Assembly (NCBI GenBank): GCA_002862645.1 | Contig: PKDQ01000008.1 | Coordinates: forward strand, 41,674 to 105,673 | Reading direction: 5' to 3' | From: Flavobacteriaceae bacterium | GTDB lineage: Bacteria; Bacteroidota; Bacteroidia; Flavobacteriales; Flavobacteriaceae | DNA length: 64,000 bases | Shown here: one piece after another, positions 18,885 to 27,012 of the stretch | Layout of the letters: the number at the start of each line of letters is the position of its first letter | How positions within the stretch are numbered: position 1 is the first letter of the stretch | Translations under genes and position numbers: made by a program | Notes under the pieces: model-generated | What the model was told of the DNA's origin: nothing | The model's database searches: none | What the model saw: only the letters and a program-made list of their open reading frames with translations

Positions 18885-19659
18885 CATTGCAACCATGGCC
18901 GAATTAGCAGCCCAAGGCAAACAGCCTGAGGTGCTTTTTTGGGTAGGTTGTGCGGGAAGTTTCGACGACCGGGCAAAGAAAATAACCAAGGCTTTTGTCA
19001 AGTTATTGATAAAAGCTGAAGTTTCTTTTGCCGTTCTTGGACCAGAAGAAAGCTGTACGGGCGATCCTGCCAAGCGTGCGGGGAATGAATTTTTGTTTCA
19101 AATGCAAGCCATGACCAACATTGAGGTGCTTAATGGCTACGAAGTAAAAAAGATTGTTACTGCCTGTCCACACTGTTTTAACACATTAAAAAATGAGTAC
19201 CCAGGTTTAGGCGGAAAATATGAAGTGGTGCATCACACTCAATTCCTCAAACAATTGCTAGACGAAGGGAAACTCAAGGTTGAAGGCGGTCGCTTTAGTG
19301 GTAAGCGCATTACGTTTCACGATCCTTGTTATTTGGGACGTGCCAACAACGAATACGAAGCGCCTAGAGCTGTTTTGGCCAAGTTGGAGAGTGAGTTGAT
19401 CGAAATGAAAAGTTGTAAGGCTAAAGGGCTTTGCTGTGGTGCTGGTGGCACGCAAATGTTTAAAGACGCTGAGGCTGGTAAAAAAGAAATCAATATCGAA
19501 CGCACCGAGCAGGCCTTAGATACACAGCCTGATATTATTGCTGTAGGTTGTCCTTTTTGCAATACCATGATGACCGATGGTGTCAAAAACAAGGAGAAAG
19601 AAAGCTCCATAGCTGTGATGGATATTGCTGAACTTATTCAACAAGCAGAAGACTTATAG
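18868..19659 (+). CDS. CCG-domain (Fe-S)-binding protein, HdrB/LldE-like
   Basis: This is a cytosolic protein of about 263 residues with two CCG (DUF224) domains as in heterodisulfide reductase subunit B and LldE/GlpC. Cysteine motifs seen: VGCAGSFDDRA, ESCTGDPAKRAG, TACPHCFNTLKNEYP, HDPCYLGRANNEYE, GLCCGAGGTQMF and GCPFCNTMM; these can hold a non-cubane 4Fe-4S cluster. Several starts exist (TTG 18862, ATG 18865, 18868, 18877). 18868 is chosen because it leaves the short N-terminal leader typical of close relatives before MAELAAQGKQPEVLFWVGC. It overlaps the HAD gene and probably works with the membrane Fe-S protein at 17107. Confidence 0.9.
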   Translation: MDNMTNIATMAELAAQGKQPEVLFWVGCAGSFDDRAKKITKAFVKLLIKAEVSFAVLGPEESCTGDPAKRAGNEFLFQMQAMTNIEVLNGYEVKKIVTACPHCFNTLKNEYPGLGGKYEVVHHTQFLKQLLDEGKLKVEGGRFSGKRITFHDPCYLGRANNEYEAPRAVLAKLESELIEMKSCKAKGLCCGAGGTQMFKDAEAGKKEINIERTEQALDTQPDIIAVGCPFCNTMMTDGVKNKEKESSIAVMDIAELIQQAEDL

Positions 19660-19660
19660 T

Positions 19661-20143
19661 ATGCAAGTTCCTTTTGACGCATTGTCCGATGAAGCCCGTG
19701 TTTGGATTTACCCATCCAGTAGACCTTTTACGGATGATGAGTGTATTGAAATCAATACGAAAATAAATGACTTCTTAACCCAATGGACGGCCCATGGCGC
19801 ATCTCTTAAGGCAGGGGTGAGCATGCCCTATAATCGTTTTATTGTAATCGCACTTGATGAAAGCCAACAAGAAGCTACCGGTTGTTCGATTGACGCATCT
19901 GTTAAAATCATTCAAGAAATTGAAGCGACCTATGGGGTTGTACTCATGGACAAAATGAATGTAAGTTTTAAGCAAGGCGCATTCATTACCTACAAGCCAT
20001 TGATGGATTTTAAGAAAATGGTTAAAACGAAAGCTGTTACTGAAAACACCATCGTTTTTAACAACTTAGTAGTAAACAAGGAAGCGTTTTTAACACAATG
20101 GGAAGTTCCAGCCTACCAAAGTTGGCATTCACACTACTTTTAG
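19661..20143 (+). CDS. Conserved flavobacterial protein of 160 residues (unknown function)
   Basis: The ATG at 19661 lies one base after the stop of the CCG-domain gene and gives MQVPFDALSDEARVWIYPSSRPF, a complete-looking N-terminus; the in-frame extension into the previous gene is not needed. The protein is soluble, 160 residues, with no signal peptide and no P-loop. Similar proteins are often labelled ABC transporter ATPase in flavobacterial genomes, but I see no Walker A or signature motif here, so that label is not supported. The tight junction places it in the Fe-S/HAD operon; a helper role in that unit is inference. Confidence 0.75.
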   Translation: MQVPFDALSDEARVWIYPSSRPFTDDECIEINTKINDFLTQWTAHGASLKAGVSMPYNRFIVIALDESQQEATGCSIDASVKIIQEIEATYGVVLMDKMNVSFKQGAFITYKPLMDFKKMVKTKAVTENTIVFNNLVVNKEAFLTQWEVPAYQSWHSHYF

Positions 20144-20157
20144 CCTACCTTTAAGGT

Positions 20158-21756
20158 ATGTTTCGCTTTTTGTTCACGATCTTATTTGCGTCAACACTCG
20201 TGTACGCCCAACCTCAACAAACATGGGTTGACAGTATTTATACCCAAATGACCCTTGATCAAAAAATCGGGCAGCTTTTTATGATCATGGCTTATCCCGA
20301 TGGGAATGCCTCAAAAAGAATGGCCACGAGCAAACAGATACAAGCACAACACATCGGGGGGGTCTTGTTTTCAAAGGGAACCAGTAAGCAACAAGTACGT
20401 GATACGCGAACTTACCAAAACCAAGCTTCAATCCCCTTGCTTATTGGCGCAGATGCCGAATGGGGTATGGCCATGCGCCTAACTGATTTACCCACTTATC
20501 CATATGCCATGACCTTAGGCGCATTGCCGCACAGTGATTTGGTTTATGCCTTAGGCAAAAGAATAGGAGCACGTAAACGCAGCATGGGCGTTCATGTCAC
20601 TTTTTCGCCCGTTTTGGATGTAAATAGCGAGTCAAAAAACCCCATCATTGGTGTGCGTTCTTTTGGTGATGATCCAAGCAATGTTGCAAAAAAGGGCCTG
20701 GCCTTTATGGAGGGTTTACAGCAAGCAGGCGTTTGGGCGATAGCCAAACACTTTCCAGGTCACGGTGCAGCAGTTCAAGATTCGCACAAAACACTTCCAT
20801 GCATCAATCGCAATAGCAAAGCATTAGACAGTATAGACCTGTTTCCATTCCAACATCTGATTGATAATACGCTCAAAGGAGTTATGGTGGGGCATTTGGC
20901 GGTGCCTGCATTGACAAAAAATGACAGCATCCCCGTTTCAACATCCTTTGAGGTAGTAAGCGATTTATTAAAGCACCAAATGGGTTTTAAGGGGCTTATT
21001 TTTACGGATGCACTTAATATGAAGGGAGTGACGAATCTTGTTGCCCAACCCGCACTTCAAGCTTTTTTGGCAGGGGCAGACATACTCCTTGTCCCAGAAA
21101 ACCTAACACGCTCCATTGCAAATTTAAAATCACATTATTTATCTGGAAGTATTACACCAGAACGATTAGCAAAATCGGTCAAAAAAATCCTTGCAGCCAA
21201 ATATCAACTCACCTCGGAGCAAAGCACAAAGGGCTTTTATGAAGTCCTTCCCTTTACTTCTTTTGACCGTTATTTGACCAAGCAAATTGCTGAGCAGAGT
21301 CTAGTTTTAATGCACCATGATAAGACGTTTCCCATAGTGCCTAAGACCCCATTGGCTTTTGTTGCGCTAGGTACCCAAACGGACAATGCCTTCTTAAACG
21401 CTTTACGGCAATATGCAACTGTACGGCAGTTTTCTCCTTATGCAGTTGGAGGTATTCGTCCAAATGAAACCTTGGTTGTGGGTATTTACGCTGATACTGC
21501 TACGCCTTGGAAAAAACAATTCCTTTCAGAGGATGCACTTAAGATATTAGCTAAACTTTCAAAACATCAAAATGTGCACGTTGTGGTGTTTGCAAAACCA
21601 TATGTATTAGGCCAACTAACAGGAATAAATGAATACACAAGCGTGCTGTTAGCACACCAGCAAGAGTTGGCATTTGCCAATGCTGCAGCACAAGTATTAT
21701 TTGCAAAAAGTGAAGCCGTAGGTAAATTGCCCGTTTCACTTGAAGCTTTTGACTGA
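20158..21756 (+). CDS. Exported glycoside hydrolase family 3 protein (beta-N-acetylhexosaminidase type)
   Basis: This is a 532-residue GH3 enzyme with a signal peptide (MFRFLFTILFASTLVYAQ). The TIM-barrel domain (about 30-360) has QKIGQLFMIMAY, KHFPGHGAAVQDSHKTLPCI with the NagZ-type His, VMVGHLAVPAL and the nucleophile-bearing FTDALNMKGVT. A shorter alpha/beta domain follows and ends LPVSLEAFD. NagZ-like enzymes release GlcNAc from muropeptides or chitin. Many Bacteroidota homologues continue into a C-terminal serine beta-lactamase-like domain (total near 970 residues); here the protein stops where that linker would begin, with no remnant seen downstream. It is the last gene of the block before the bshA promoter. 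Confidence 0.9.
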   Translation: MFRFLFTILFASTLVYAQPQQTWVDSIYTQMTLDQKIGQLFMIMAYPDGNASKRMATSKQIQAQHIGGVLFSKGTSKQQVRDTRTYQNQASIPLLIGADAEWGMAMRLTDLPTYPYAMTLGALPHSDLVYALGKRIGARKRSMGVHVTFSPVLDVNSESKNPIIGVRSFGDDPSNVAKKGLAFMEGLQQAGVWAIAKHFPGHGAAVQDSHKTLPCINRNSKALDSIDLFPFQHLIDNTLKGVMVGHLAVPALTKNDSIPVSTSFEVVSDLLKHQMGFKGLIFTDALNMKGVTNLVAQPALQAFLAGADILLVPENLTRSIANLKSHYLSGSITPERLAKSVKKILAAKYQLTSEQSTKGFYEVLPFTSFDRYLTKQIAEQSLVLMHHDKTFPIVPKTPLAFVALGTQTDNAFLNALRQYATVRQFSPYAVGGIRPNETLVVGIYADTATPWKKQFLSEDALKILAKLSKHQNVHVVVFAKPYVLGQLTGINEYTSVLLAHQQELAFANAAAQVLFAKSEAVGKLPVSLEAFD

Positions 21757-21760
21757 TTGT

Positions 21761-21791
21761 TTTGCGCTTCGGAGTATTACCAATACTTTTG
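21761..21791 (+). promoter_or_regulatory. Bacteroidota promoter (TTTG-N19-TACTTTTG) for bshA
   Basis: A -33 element TTTG (21761-21764) and a -7 element TACTTTTG (21784-21791) are separated by exactly 19 nt, matching the described Bacteroidota housekeeping promoter. The bshA ATG follows 45 nt after the -7 box. This is the best full promoter in the window. Confidence 0.7.
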
Positions 21792-21836
21792 TTTGATGCT
21801 AATTTTAAAAAACCTGTTCACTAAACACTTTTCAAT

Positions 21837-22958
21837 ATGAAAATAGCGATTGTATGTTACCCAACATATGGTGGAAGTGGGGTAGTTGCTACACAATTGG
21901 GTATATCCTTGGCCGAAAGAGGGCATGAGGTGCATTTTGTAAGCTATAAACAGCCGGTGCGTTTGCAGTCTTTGGCAGGGAATATTCACTTTCATGAGGT
22001 GCATGTGCCACGCTATCCGTTGTTTCATTTTCAACCCTATGAGTTAGCACTTTCAAGCATGTTGGTGGAGATGGTAAAATTACATCAAATCGAGCTGCTG
22101 CATGTACATTACGCTATTCCACACGCTTATGCTGCCTATATGGCTAAGCAAATGCTAAAAGAAAACGGCATAGACATCCCTTTGGTGACCACCCTTCACG
22201 GATCAGACATTACGTTGGTTGGAAGTCATCCGTTTTACAAACCTGCTGTTACCTTTAGTATCAATAATTCTGATGTGGTAACGGCTGTTTCAAAAGACCT
22301 ACGAAGCGATACCTTCAGCTTATTTGATGTGCATAAGGAAATCCATGTGGTATCTAATTTTATCAACATTTCGCGCTATGAAAATATTCGGGTGAATTGT
22401 GAACGAGGATCTGTAGCTGCTGCCGACGAGGTCATACTTACGCACGTAAGTAATTTTAGGCCTGTAAAACGCGTATTGGATGTTATTGAAACGTTTGCGA
22501 AGGTTCGTGCGCAGATGCCTGCTAAACTCCTGATGGTTGGCGATGGCCCAGACCGCTTGGCTGCGGAAAACCGCTGCCGAGAATTGCATGTTTGGGAAGA
22601 TGTTGTTTTTTATGGAAAAACAAACGAAGTCAGTAAAATTTTATGCTACTCAGACCTCTTGTTGTTGCCCTCACAAACCGAAAGTTTTGGATTGGCTGCC
22701 TTGGAAGCTATGGCTGCTGCTACACCTGTTATTTCTACCAATACAGGAGGACTACCCGAAGTAAACATTCATGGCGAAACGGGTTATCTAACAGCTGTTG
22801 GTGATGTAGATGCTATGGCAAAGCATGCTGTTGTATTGCTGTCCGATAAGGAAAAACTAACCTTATTTAAGCACCAGGCCTATGAATATGCTTGTCACTT
22901 TGATGTACATAAAATTGTGCCGGAATACGAGAGTATGTATCAAAAAGCCCTAGCGTAG
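21837..22958 (+). CDS. bshA: N-acetyl-alpha-D-glucosaminyl L-malate synthase BshA
   Basis: BshA is the GT4 glycosyltransferase that joins GlcNAc from UDP-GlcNAc to L-malate, the first step of bacillithiol synthesis. The 373 residues start [19 protein letters not shown], the family N-terminus with the GGSGVVA loop, followed by [64 protein letters not shown] and the donor-binding [23 protein letters not shown] (E-x7-E). These match BshA specifically rather than generic GT4 enzymes. It has its own promoter upstream and is convergent with the carboxylase gene, 1 nt apart. bshB and bshC are not in this window. Confidence 0.93.
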   Translation: MKIAIVCYPTYGGSGVVATQLGISLAERGHEVHFVSYKQPVRLQSLAGNIHFHEVHVPRYPLFHFQPYELALSSMLVEMVKLHQIELLHVHYAIPHAYAAYMAKQMLKENGIDIPLVTTLHGSDITLVGSHPFYKPAVTFSINNSDVVTAVSKDLRSDTFSLFDVHKEIHVVSNFINISRYENIRVNCERGSVAAADEVILTHVSNFRPVKRVLDVIETFAKVRAQMPAKLLMVGDGPDRLAAENRCRELHVWEDVVFYGKTNEVSKILCYSDLLLLPSQTESFGLAALEAMAAATPVISTNTGGLPEVNIHGETGYLTAVGDVDAMAKHAVVLLSDKEKLTLFKHQAYEYACHFDVHKIVPEYESMYQKALA

Positions 22959-22959
22959 C

Positions 22960-24561
22960 TTACATACGAAATACGCCAAAGGCATCACTACCCTCAATGT
23001 TTTCATTGTAGACGATGGCCAAACACAGGCTTAGATACTTGCGCGTATCGCGAGGGTCTATTACTCCATCATCCCAAAGCTCTGATGTTGCATGCCAAAC
23101 GCTAGCTTTTTGCTTCGCATCTTTATACATCGCCTCTTTAGCTTTTTTGAGTGCTTTTTCATTTACTTTTTTATTGAGTGAAGATGCAGACTGACGTCTG
23201 ACAATTTCCATCACACCCGACAATTGTTCAGCGCCCATCACGCCAGATTGTACATTGGGGTAGGAGAATAGAAAGCGAGGTTGAAAAGAACGTCCACACA
23301 TAGCGTAATTTCCAGCACCATAAGAATTACCAATCAGCAAACTAATATGGGGTACTGTACTTCCTGAAACGGCGTGTATCAGTTGCGCCCCGCAGTTAAT
23401 CATTCCATTTTGTTCGTATTTTTTACCTACCATGAACCCCGTGGTGTTGTGTGCAAATAAGAGCGGAGTATTGGATTTATTTGCCAGTTGAATAAATTGC
23501 GTGGCTTTTTGTGCCGACTCGGCAAAAATAACCCCATTGTTAGCAATAATAGCTACGGGATAGCCATTGATGTTGGCCCAGCAACATACCATAGTAATTC
23601 CATAGTTGGTTTTAAACTCCGTAAACTCGGAATTGTCCACAATTCGAATCAATACCTCTCTTATATCTATGGCTCTTTTAAGGTTCGCTGGGACTATACC
23701 CAACAATTCTTCTGCACTGTACCTTGGTGGTACGACGGGTGCCTGCGGAGCAGCATAAGGTTTTGCAGGTTTCAATGTCTTAACCACATCTCTTGCAATG
23801 CGGATTGCATCTTGTTCATCCTCGGCCAAAAAGTCGGCAACACCAGATATACGGCTGTGCATATTTGCTCCACCAAGTTCTTCGTCGTTGGCAATTTCGT
23901 TGGTGGCCATCTTTACTAGGGGAGGGCCAGCCAAAAATACTTTTGCAGCATCCTTTTGCATGATGGTATAGTCTGACATGCCAGGAACATAAGCACCCCC
24001 AGCTGTGGCATTTCCAAAGACCACGGATATGGTTGGAATTCCCAATTTAGAACGTCTGGACATTTCTCTAAAAGAAGCACCGTAATTGTTGAATACACGG
24101 TCTTGATCGGGTAGGTTAGCACCACCACTTTCCACCAAATTAATGGTAGGTAATTTGTTTTCTAAGGCAATTTCGCCTAGTCGCAACACCTTGAGGCTAG
24201 TCGCATAGTCTACAGCTCCGCCTTTGCGTGTGCCTAAGTTTGCATTGATCAAACACAAACGCTTGTTTACGTAGCCTATCCCGGCAACTGTAGTACCTCC
24301 AGGGCCAAAACCGCCTTCGTGCGTAAGTCCTGCTAGCGGCATGAGTTCAAGGAACGGACTGTCTTTGTCCAACAGCATGGTAATGCGTTCACGCGCCAAA
24401 AGCTTTCCACGCTTTCGTGCACGTGCAATGGAAGCATGTGTTCCTTGTGCTTGACTGCTTTTTAGAAGATGATGCAATTCTTGCACCAGTTTTTTCATCT
24501 CGGCGTAGTTTTCTTTATAACTCGCTTTGCTTGTTTTTACGGCAGATTTAAATGGTCTCAT
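22960..24561 (-). CDS. Acyl-CoA carboxylase beta (carboxyltransferase) subunit
   Basis: This is a biotin-dependent carboxyltransferase of 533 residues, normal for PccB/MccB-type subunits. The N-terminal half holds GGFGPGGTTVAGIGYVNKR, NLVESGGANLPDQ and VVFGNATAGGAYVPGMSDY; the C-terminal half holds FAHNTTGFMVGKKYEQNGM, LIGNSYGAGNYAMCGRSF, FSYPNVQSGVMGAEQ and a final DDGVIDPRDTRKYLSLCLA. It most resembles methylcrotonyl-CoA type subunits (SGGANLPDQ), so leucine degradation is likely, but propionyl- or geranyl-CoA cannot be excluded. ATG at 24561 is preferred over the TTG at 24588. No biotin carboxylase gene adjoins it. Confidence 0.9.
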   Translation of the reverse strand: MRPFKSAVKTSKASYKENYAEMKKLVQELHHLLKSSQAQGTHASIARARKRGKLLARERITMLLDKDSPFLELMPLAGLTHEGGFGPGGTTVAGIGYVNKRLCLINANLGTRKGGAVDYATSLKVLRLGEIALENKLPTINLVESGGANLPDQDRVFNNYGASFREMSRRSKLGIPTISVVFGNATAGGAYVPGMSDYTIMQKDAAKVFLAGPPLVKMATNEIANDEELGGANMHSRISGVADFLAEDEQDAIRIARDVVKTLKPAKPYAAPQAPVVPPRYSAEELLGIVPANLKRAIDIREVLIRIVDNSEFTEFKTNYGITMVCCWANINGYPVAIIANNGVIFAESAQKATQFIQLANKSNTPLLFAHNTTGFMVGKKYEQNGMINCGAQLIHAVSGSTVPHISLLIGNSYGAGNYAMCGRSFQPRFLFSYPNVQSGVMGAEQLSGVMEIVRRQSASSLNKKVNEKALKKAKEAMYKDAKQKASVWHATSELWDDGVIDPRDTRKYLSLCLAIVYNENIEGSDAFGVFRM

Positions 24562-24649
24562 GAATTGTAAATCTCCGTAAAAGTACAAACTTGCTTTTAT
24601 ATCAACTCATAAGGCTAATTTTTTTAATTTTAATTTTAAATTATTATTT

Positions 24650-24793
24650 ATGATTCAACCCAATCAATCCATAGCTGAACTCATCAAAGTTCTTCAAGCA
24701 AGACTCGAAAACGGACAGTTTGTCGACTCAGTACACAAGATAAAATTACTGACCACACTGGAAACTGTACAGCGTATGTTGAACGGTCAGTAG
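24650..24793 (+). CDS. 47-residue hypothetical protein upstream of the sterol-desaturase gene
   Basis: An ATG-started frame of 47 residues begins MIQPNQSIAELIKVLQARLE and ends VQRMLNGQ with TAG. It has a regular heptad-like leucine/isoleucine pattern, is soluble and looks like one long amphipathic helix or helical hairpin. It follows a strongly AT-rich stretch (24611-24649) and ends 23 nt before the next start, so the two are likely one transcript. The family is not recognised. Support is moderate: good composition and context but short length. Confidence 0.45.
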   Translation: MIQPNQSIAELIKVLQARLENGQFVDSVHKIKLLTTLETVQRMLNGQ

Positions 24794-24816
24794 CTTAAAA
24801 TCAATATATTTGGATC

Positions 24817-25653
24817 ATGGAATACATCGTCCAATACTTTGAAACCATTCCTTCGCTTCATCGCAGTATCATACTGGTGGGCGGCATTACGCTCTTTTGG
24901 TTGATAGAAGGACTGGTACCCACTCGCAGTTTGCACTACAAAAAATGGCGTCATGCTTGGCCCAACTTTTTTTTCACAGCGACTTCGGTTTTGGTTAACT
25001 TTTTCTTGTCGTTTTTATTGTTAAATACTGCTGATTGGACACAAGCTAACGCTTTTGGTCTGCTGCAAATGTTTGCCGTGCCGTCTTGGTTGTATGTGGT
25101 CTTGGGTGTATTGCTTTTGGATTTTATAGGGGCGTATTTGGCCCACTGGGTTGAACACAGAATAAAGCCCTTGTGGATGGTGCATTTGGTACATCATTCT
25201 GACCATCATGTCGATACGACTACGGCCAACCGCCATCATCCTTTGGAGAGTTTGGTACGTTTTATCTTTACTCTTCTGGCTGTTTTTCTATTGGGCACTC
25301 CCATTGGTGTTGTGATGCTCTATCAATCGCTGTCCGTAGTTTTAAGCCAGTTTAATCACGCTAACATCAAGCTGCCCAACAAACTGGACCTATGGCTCAG
25401 TTATGTACTGGTAACGCCACATATGCACAAGGTACACCATCATTATATCTTGCCTTATACCGATAGCAACTTTGGTAATATTTTTGCTCTTTGGGATCGT
25501 TTGTTAGGCACGTATAAAAACTTGGCTGCCTCCGAGATTGTATATGGCGTTGATTTTTTTCCAAACGAAGCTGAAAACAGTAGGTTAGGAAGTCTGCTAA
25601 AACAACCTTTTCAACCTTATCAAAAACCAAGTATAAAGTACATTAATCCCTAA
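24817..25653 (+). CDS. Sterol desaturase / fatty acid hydroxylase superfamily membrane protein
   Basis: This 278-residue membrane di-iron enzyme has four hydrophobic segments in the first 130 residues, then the histidine clusters of the superfamily: HWVEH (about 111-115), HLVHHSDHH (about 123-131), NRHHPLE (about 138-144) and HMHKVHHHY (about 200-208). These eight or more histidines bind the two irons that activate oxygen for hydroxylation or desaturation of a lipid. Marine flavobacteria often carry several, including carotenoid hydroxylase-like members; the substrate here cannot be decided from sequence. Confidence 0.88.
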   Translation: MEYIVQYFETIPSLHRSIILVGGITLFWLIEGLVPTRSLHYKKWRHAWPNFFFTATSVLVNFFLSFLLLNTADWTQANAFGLLQMFAVPSWLYVVLGVLLLDFIGAYLAHWVEHRIKPLWMVHLVHHSDHHVDTTTANRHHPLESLVRFIFTLLAVFLLGTPIGVVMLYQSLSVVLSQFNHANIKLPNKLDLWLSYVLVTPHMHKVHHHYILPYTDSNFGNIFALWDRLLGTYKNLAASEIVYGVDFFPNEAENSRLGSLLKQPFQPYQKPSIKYINP

Positions 25654-25677
25654 CTACGTTGGTCTAAAATTAGCATT

Positions 25678-25908
25678 ATGAAAAAAATAATATTAGCCTT
25701 GTGCTTAACCTTGTTAACCCTGTCGTTTACATGTACTAATGACGATATTAATGTCGTTACTACAGATTGCCTTACCGAACCAACGCCCGATGCTGTTTGT
25801 ACCATGGATTATACGCCCGTTTGTGGTTGTGATGATGAGACCTATACCAATGCCTGTGTTGCAGGTGCTGCAGGTGTATTGTCTTGGACAACTGGGGCGT
25901 GTAAATAA
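25678..25908 (+). CDS. Kazal-type serine protease inhibitor lipoprotein
   Basis: This 76-residue exported protein has a signal peptide (MKKIILALCLTLLTLSFTC) whose Cys19 is a plausible lipidation site, although Thr before Cys is less usual. The mature part is one Kazal domain with six cysteines: AVCTMDYTPVCGCDDETYTNACVAGAAGV and a final GAC. The PVCGxDxxTYxNxC pattern is the Kazal signature. The domain normally presents a loop that blocks serine proteases; here it would sit on the cell envelope. It starts 24 nt after the desaturase stop. Confidence 0.85.
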   Translation: MKKIILALCLTLLTLSFTCTNDDINVVTTDCLTEPTPDAVCTMDYTPVCGCDDETYTNACVAGAAGVLSWTTGACK

Positions 25909-26000
25909 GCCATAGCGCGAATATTTTTCGTTTTGATGCAGTAATACGATGCTTCAGATTTGATTTTTTTTATAAATTAGTAAAAAATAAATAAAGCAAA

Positions 26001-26492
26001 ATGAAACAAATATTTTTAATTTTTACAACAGCCCTTCTTTTGGTTTCGTGTAAACAAAACCCAAACCCTGCATTTGACAAGAATGTTGATCTCGCCAAAA
26101 CGTGGTTTTCGGCATTTGAAGCAGAGGATATGGAAAGCATATCTGGAATGTTTGCTGAAGAAGTAGAATACCAAGGCGCATTTTACGGAATGGAGCTCAT
26201 GACTACCAAAGCAGAAGTGCTTGCCTATATGGGCGGATGGCATGCTGACATGGATGATATTACGTATACGCCCGAAAACTTTTTGCCAGGTGTAGATCCA
26301 GAAACCAACCTTCCCAATGGAAGTGTACGGACCTATGGCACTTGGCGTGGCACTAACGTAGCATCGGGAAAGTCTTTTGCGGCTAAGTTTTATCACTACA
26401 TGACTTTTGACGATGCAGGACGTATCATCAACGGTGGTGATTATGGCGATGCTATGGGCATTATGATGGCGGTAGCTCCAGACGCAGAGTAA
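26001..26492 (+). CDS. SnoaL/NTF2-like lipoprotein
   Basis: This 163-residue protein has a classic lipobox signal peptide (FTTALLLVSCKQNPNP, Cys17 in LVSC). The mature part has an NTF2-like cone fold pattern: AKTWFSAFEAEDMESISGMFAEEVEYQG, then strands with GTWRGTNVASGKSFAAKFYHYMTFDDAGRII and GGDYGDA. Members of this superfamily bind or isomerise small ligands, but no catalytic pair can be assigned here. An intrinsic terminator follows at 26515. The upstream AT-rich spacer (25909-26000) suggests its own transcription start. Confidence 0.75.
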   Translation: MKQIFLIFTTALLLVSCKQNPNPAFDKNVDLAKTWFSAFEAEDMESISGMFAEEVEYQGAFYGMELMTTKAEVLAYMGGWHADMDDITYTPENFLPGVDPETNLPNGSVRTYGTWRGTNVASGKSFAAKFYHYMTFDDAGRIINGGDYGDAMGIMMAVAPDAE

Positions 26493-26514
26493 TTTTAGGA
26501 TACCCTTTTTTAAG

Positions 26515-26562
26515 ACACCTCCGGCTTCTGTCTGTGTACATAACCTTGAGGTGTTTTTTTTT
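26515..26562 (+). terminator. Intrinsic terminator after the SnoaL-like gene
   Basis: ACACCTC (26515-26521) pairs with GAGGTGT (26548-26554), and the 3' arm runs straight into eight T residues. The loop is long (26 nt), so stability depends on inner pairing that I did not compute. Confidence 0.6.
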
Positions 26563-26629
26563 GTGGTATAGCTATTTAATTATGACTTTATTTAAATTTA
26601 AGTAAATTGTAGCATATTAAATTCATGCT

Positions 26630-26803
26630 ATGAAATTTTTAAACACGTATTATCCTATTATATTGGCTTTTCTCAGCTTTGTGTATTCGGTATACCTTTG
26701 GTTTACGGGAAACGAGTTAGAGGGCATTTACGTAGGACTTTGGCCCATAACCATTTTGGGATTTGCCATATCCATCAGACAAAGACGGAAAGATGACAAA
26801 TAG
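26630..26803 (+). CDS. 57-residue two-helix membrane protein
   Basis: An ATG-started frame of 57 residues has two hydrophobic stretches (PIILAFLSFVYSVYLWF and GIYVGLWPITILGFAISI) separated by the acidic turn TGNELE, and ends in a basic/acidic tail RQRRKDDK. Both ends are likely cytoplasmic. Its last codons overlap the start of the next small membrane protein by 11 nt, so the two are coupled. The family is not recognised; similar short pairs accompany transporters or respiratory complexes, but nothing here says which. Confidence 0.6.
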   Translation: MKFLNTYYPIILAFLSFVYSVYLWFTGNELEGIYVGLWPITILGFAISIRQRRKDDK

Positions 26804-26984
26804 CATTATGTTTTTTATGGGACTGGGCATAGTACTTGTGTATACGTTTTTCTTTATTGGAATTATTTCTAAGCAACACGCGTCTCGTAAAAAAGAACGT
26901 CCCACAGCAGTTGATGTTCTCGATATGGACGGCATGGGCAATCAGGGTAGGGTGCCAACTAAAAAAAGCAAGAACCGCGCATAA
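26793..26984 (+). CDS. 63-residue single-helix membrane protein coupled to the preceding gene
   Basis: The chosen ATG at 26793 overlaps the upstream gene's last 11 nt and gives MTNSIMFFMGLGIVLVYTFF, one membrane helix, followed by a basic cytoplasmic region (KQHASRKKERP) and an acidic patch VDVLDMDGMGN before a lysine-rich end. ATG 26808 is an alternative. No recognised family. With the 57-residue protein it forms a two-gene membrane unit without a larger partner nearby. Confidence 0.55.
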   Translation: MTNSIMFFMGLGIVLVYTFFFIGIISKQHASRKKERPTAVDVLDMDGMGNQGRVPTKKSKNRA

Positions 26985-27012
26985 GGTTAGTTTATAGACA
27001 TGACTTGCTAAC

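Noticed and set aside
19661..20143. ABC transporter ATPase
   Set aside because: This label is seen on similar proteins, but no Walker A, Walker B or ABC signature is present.
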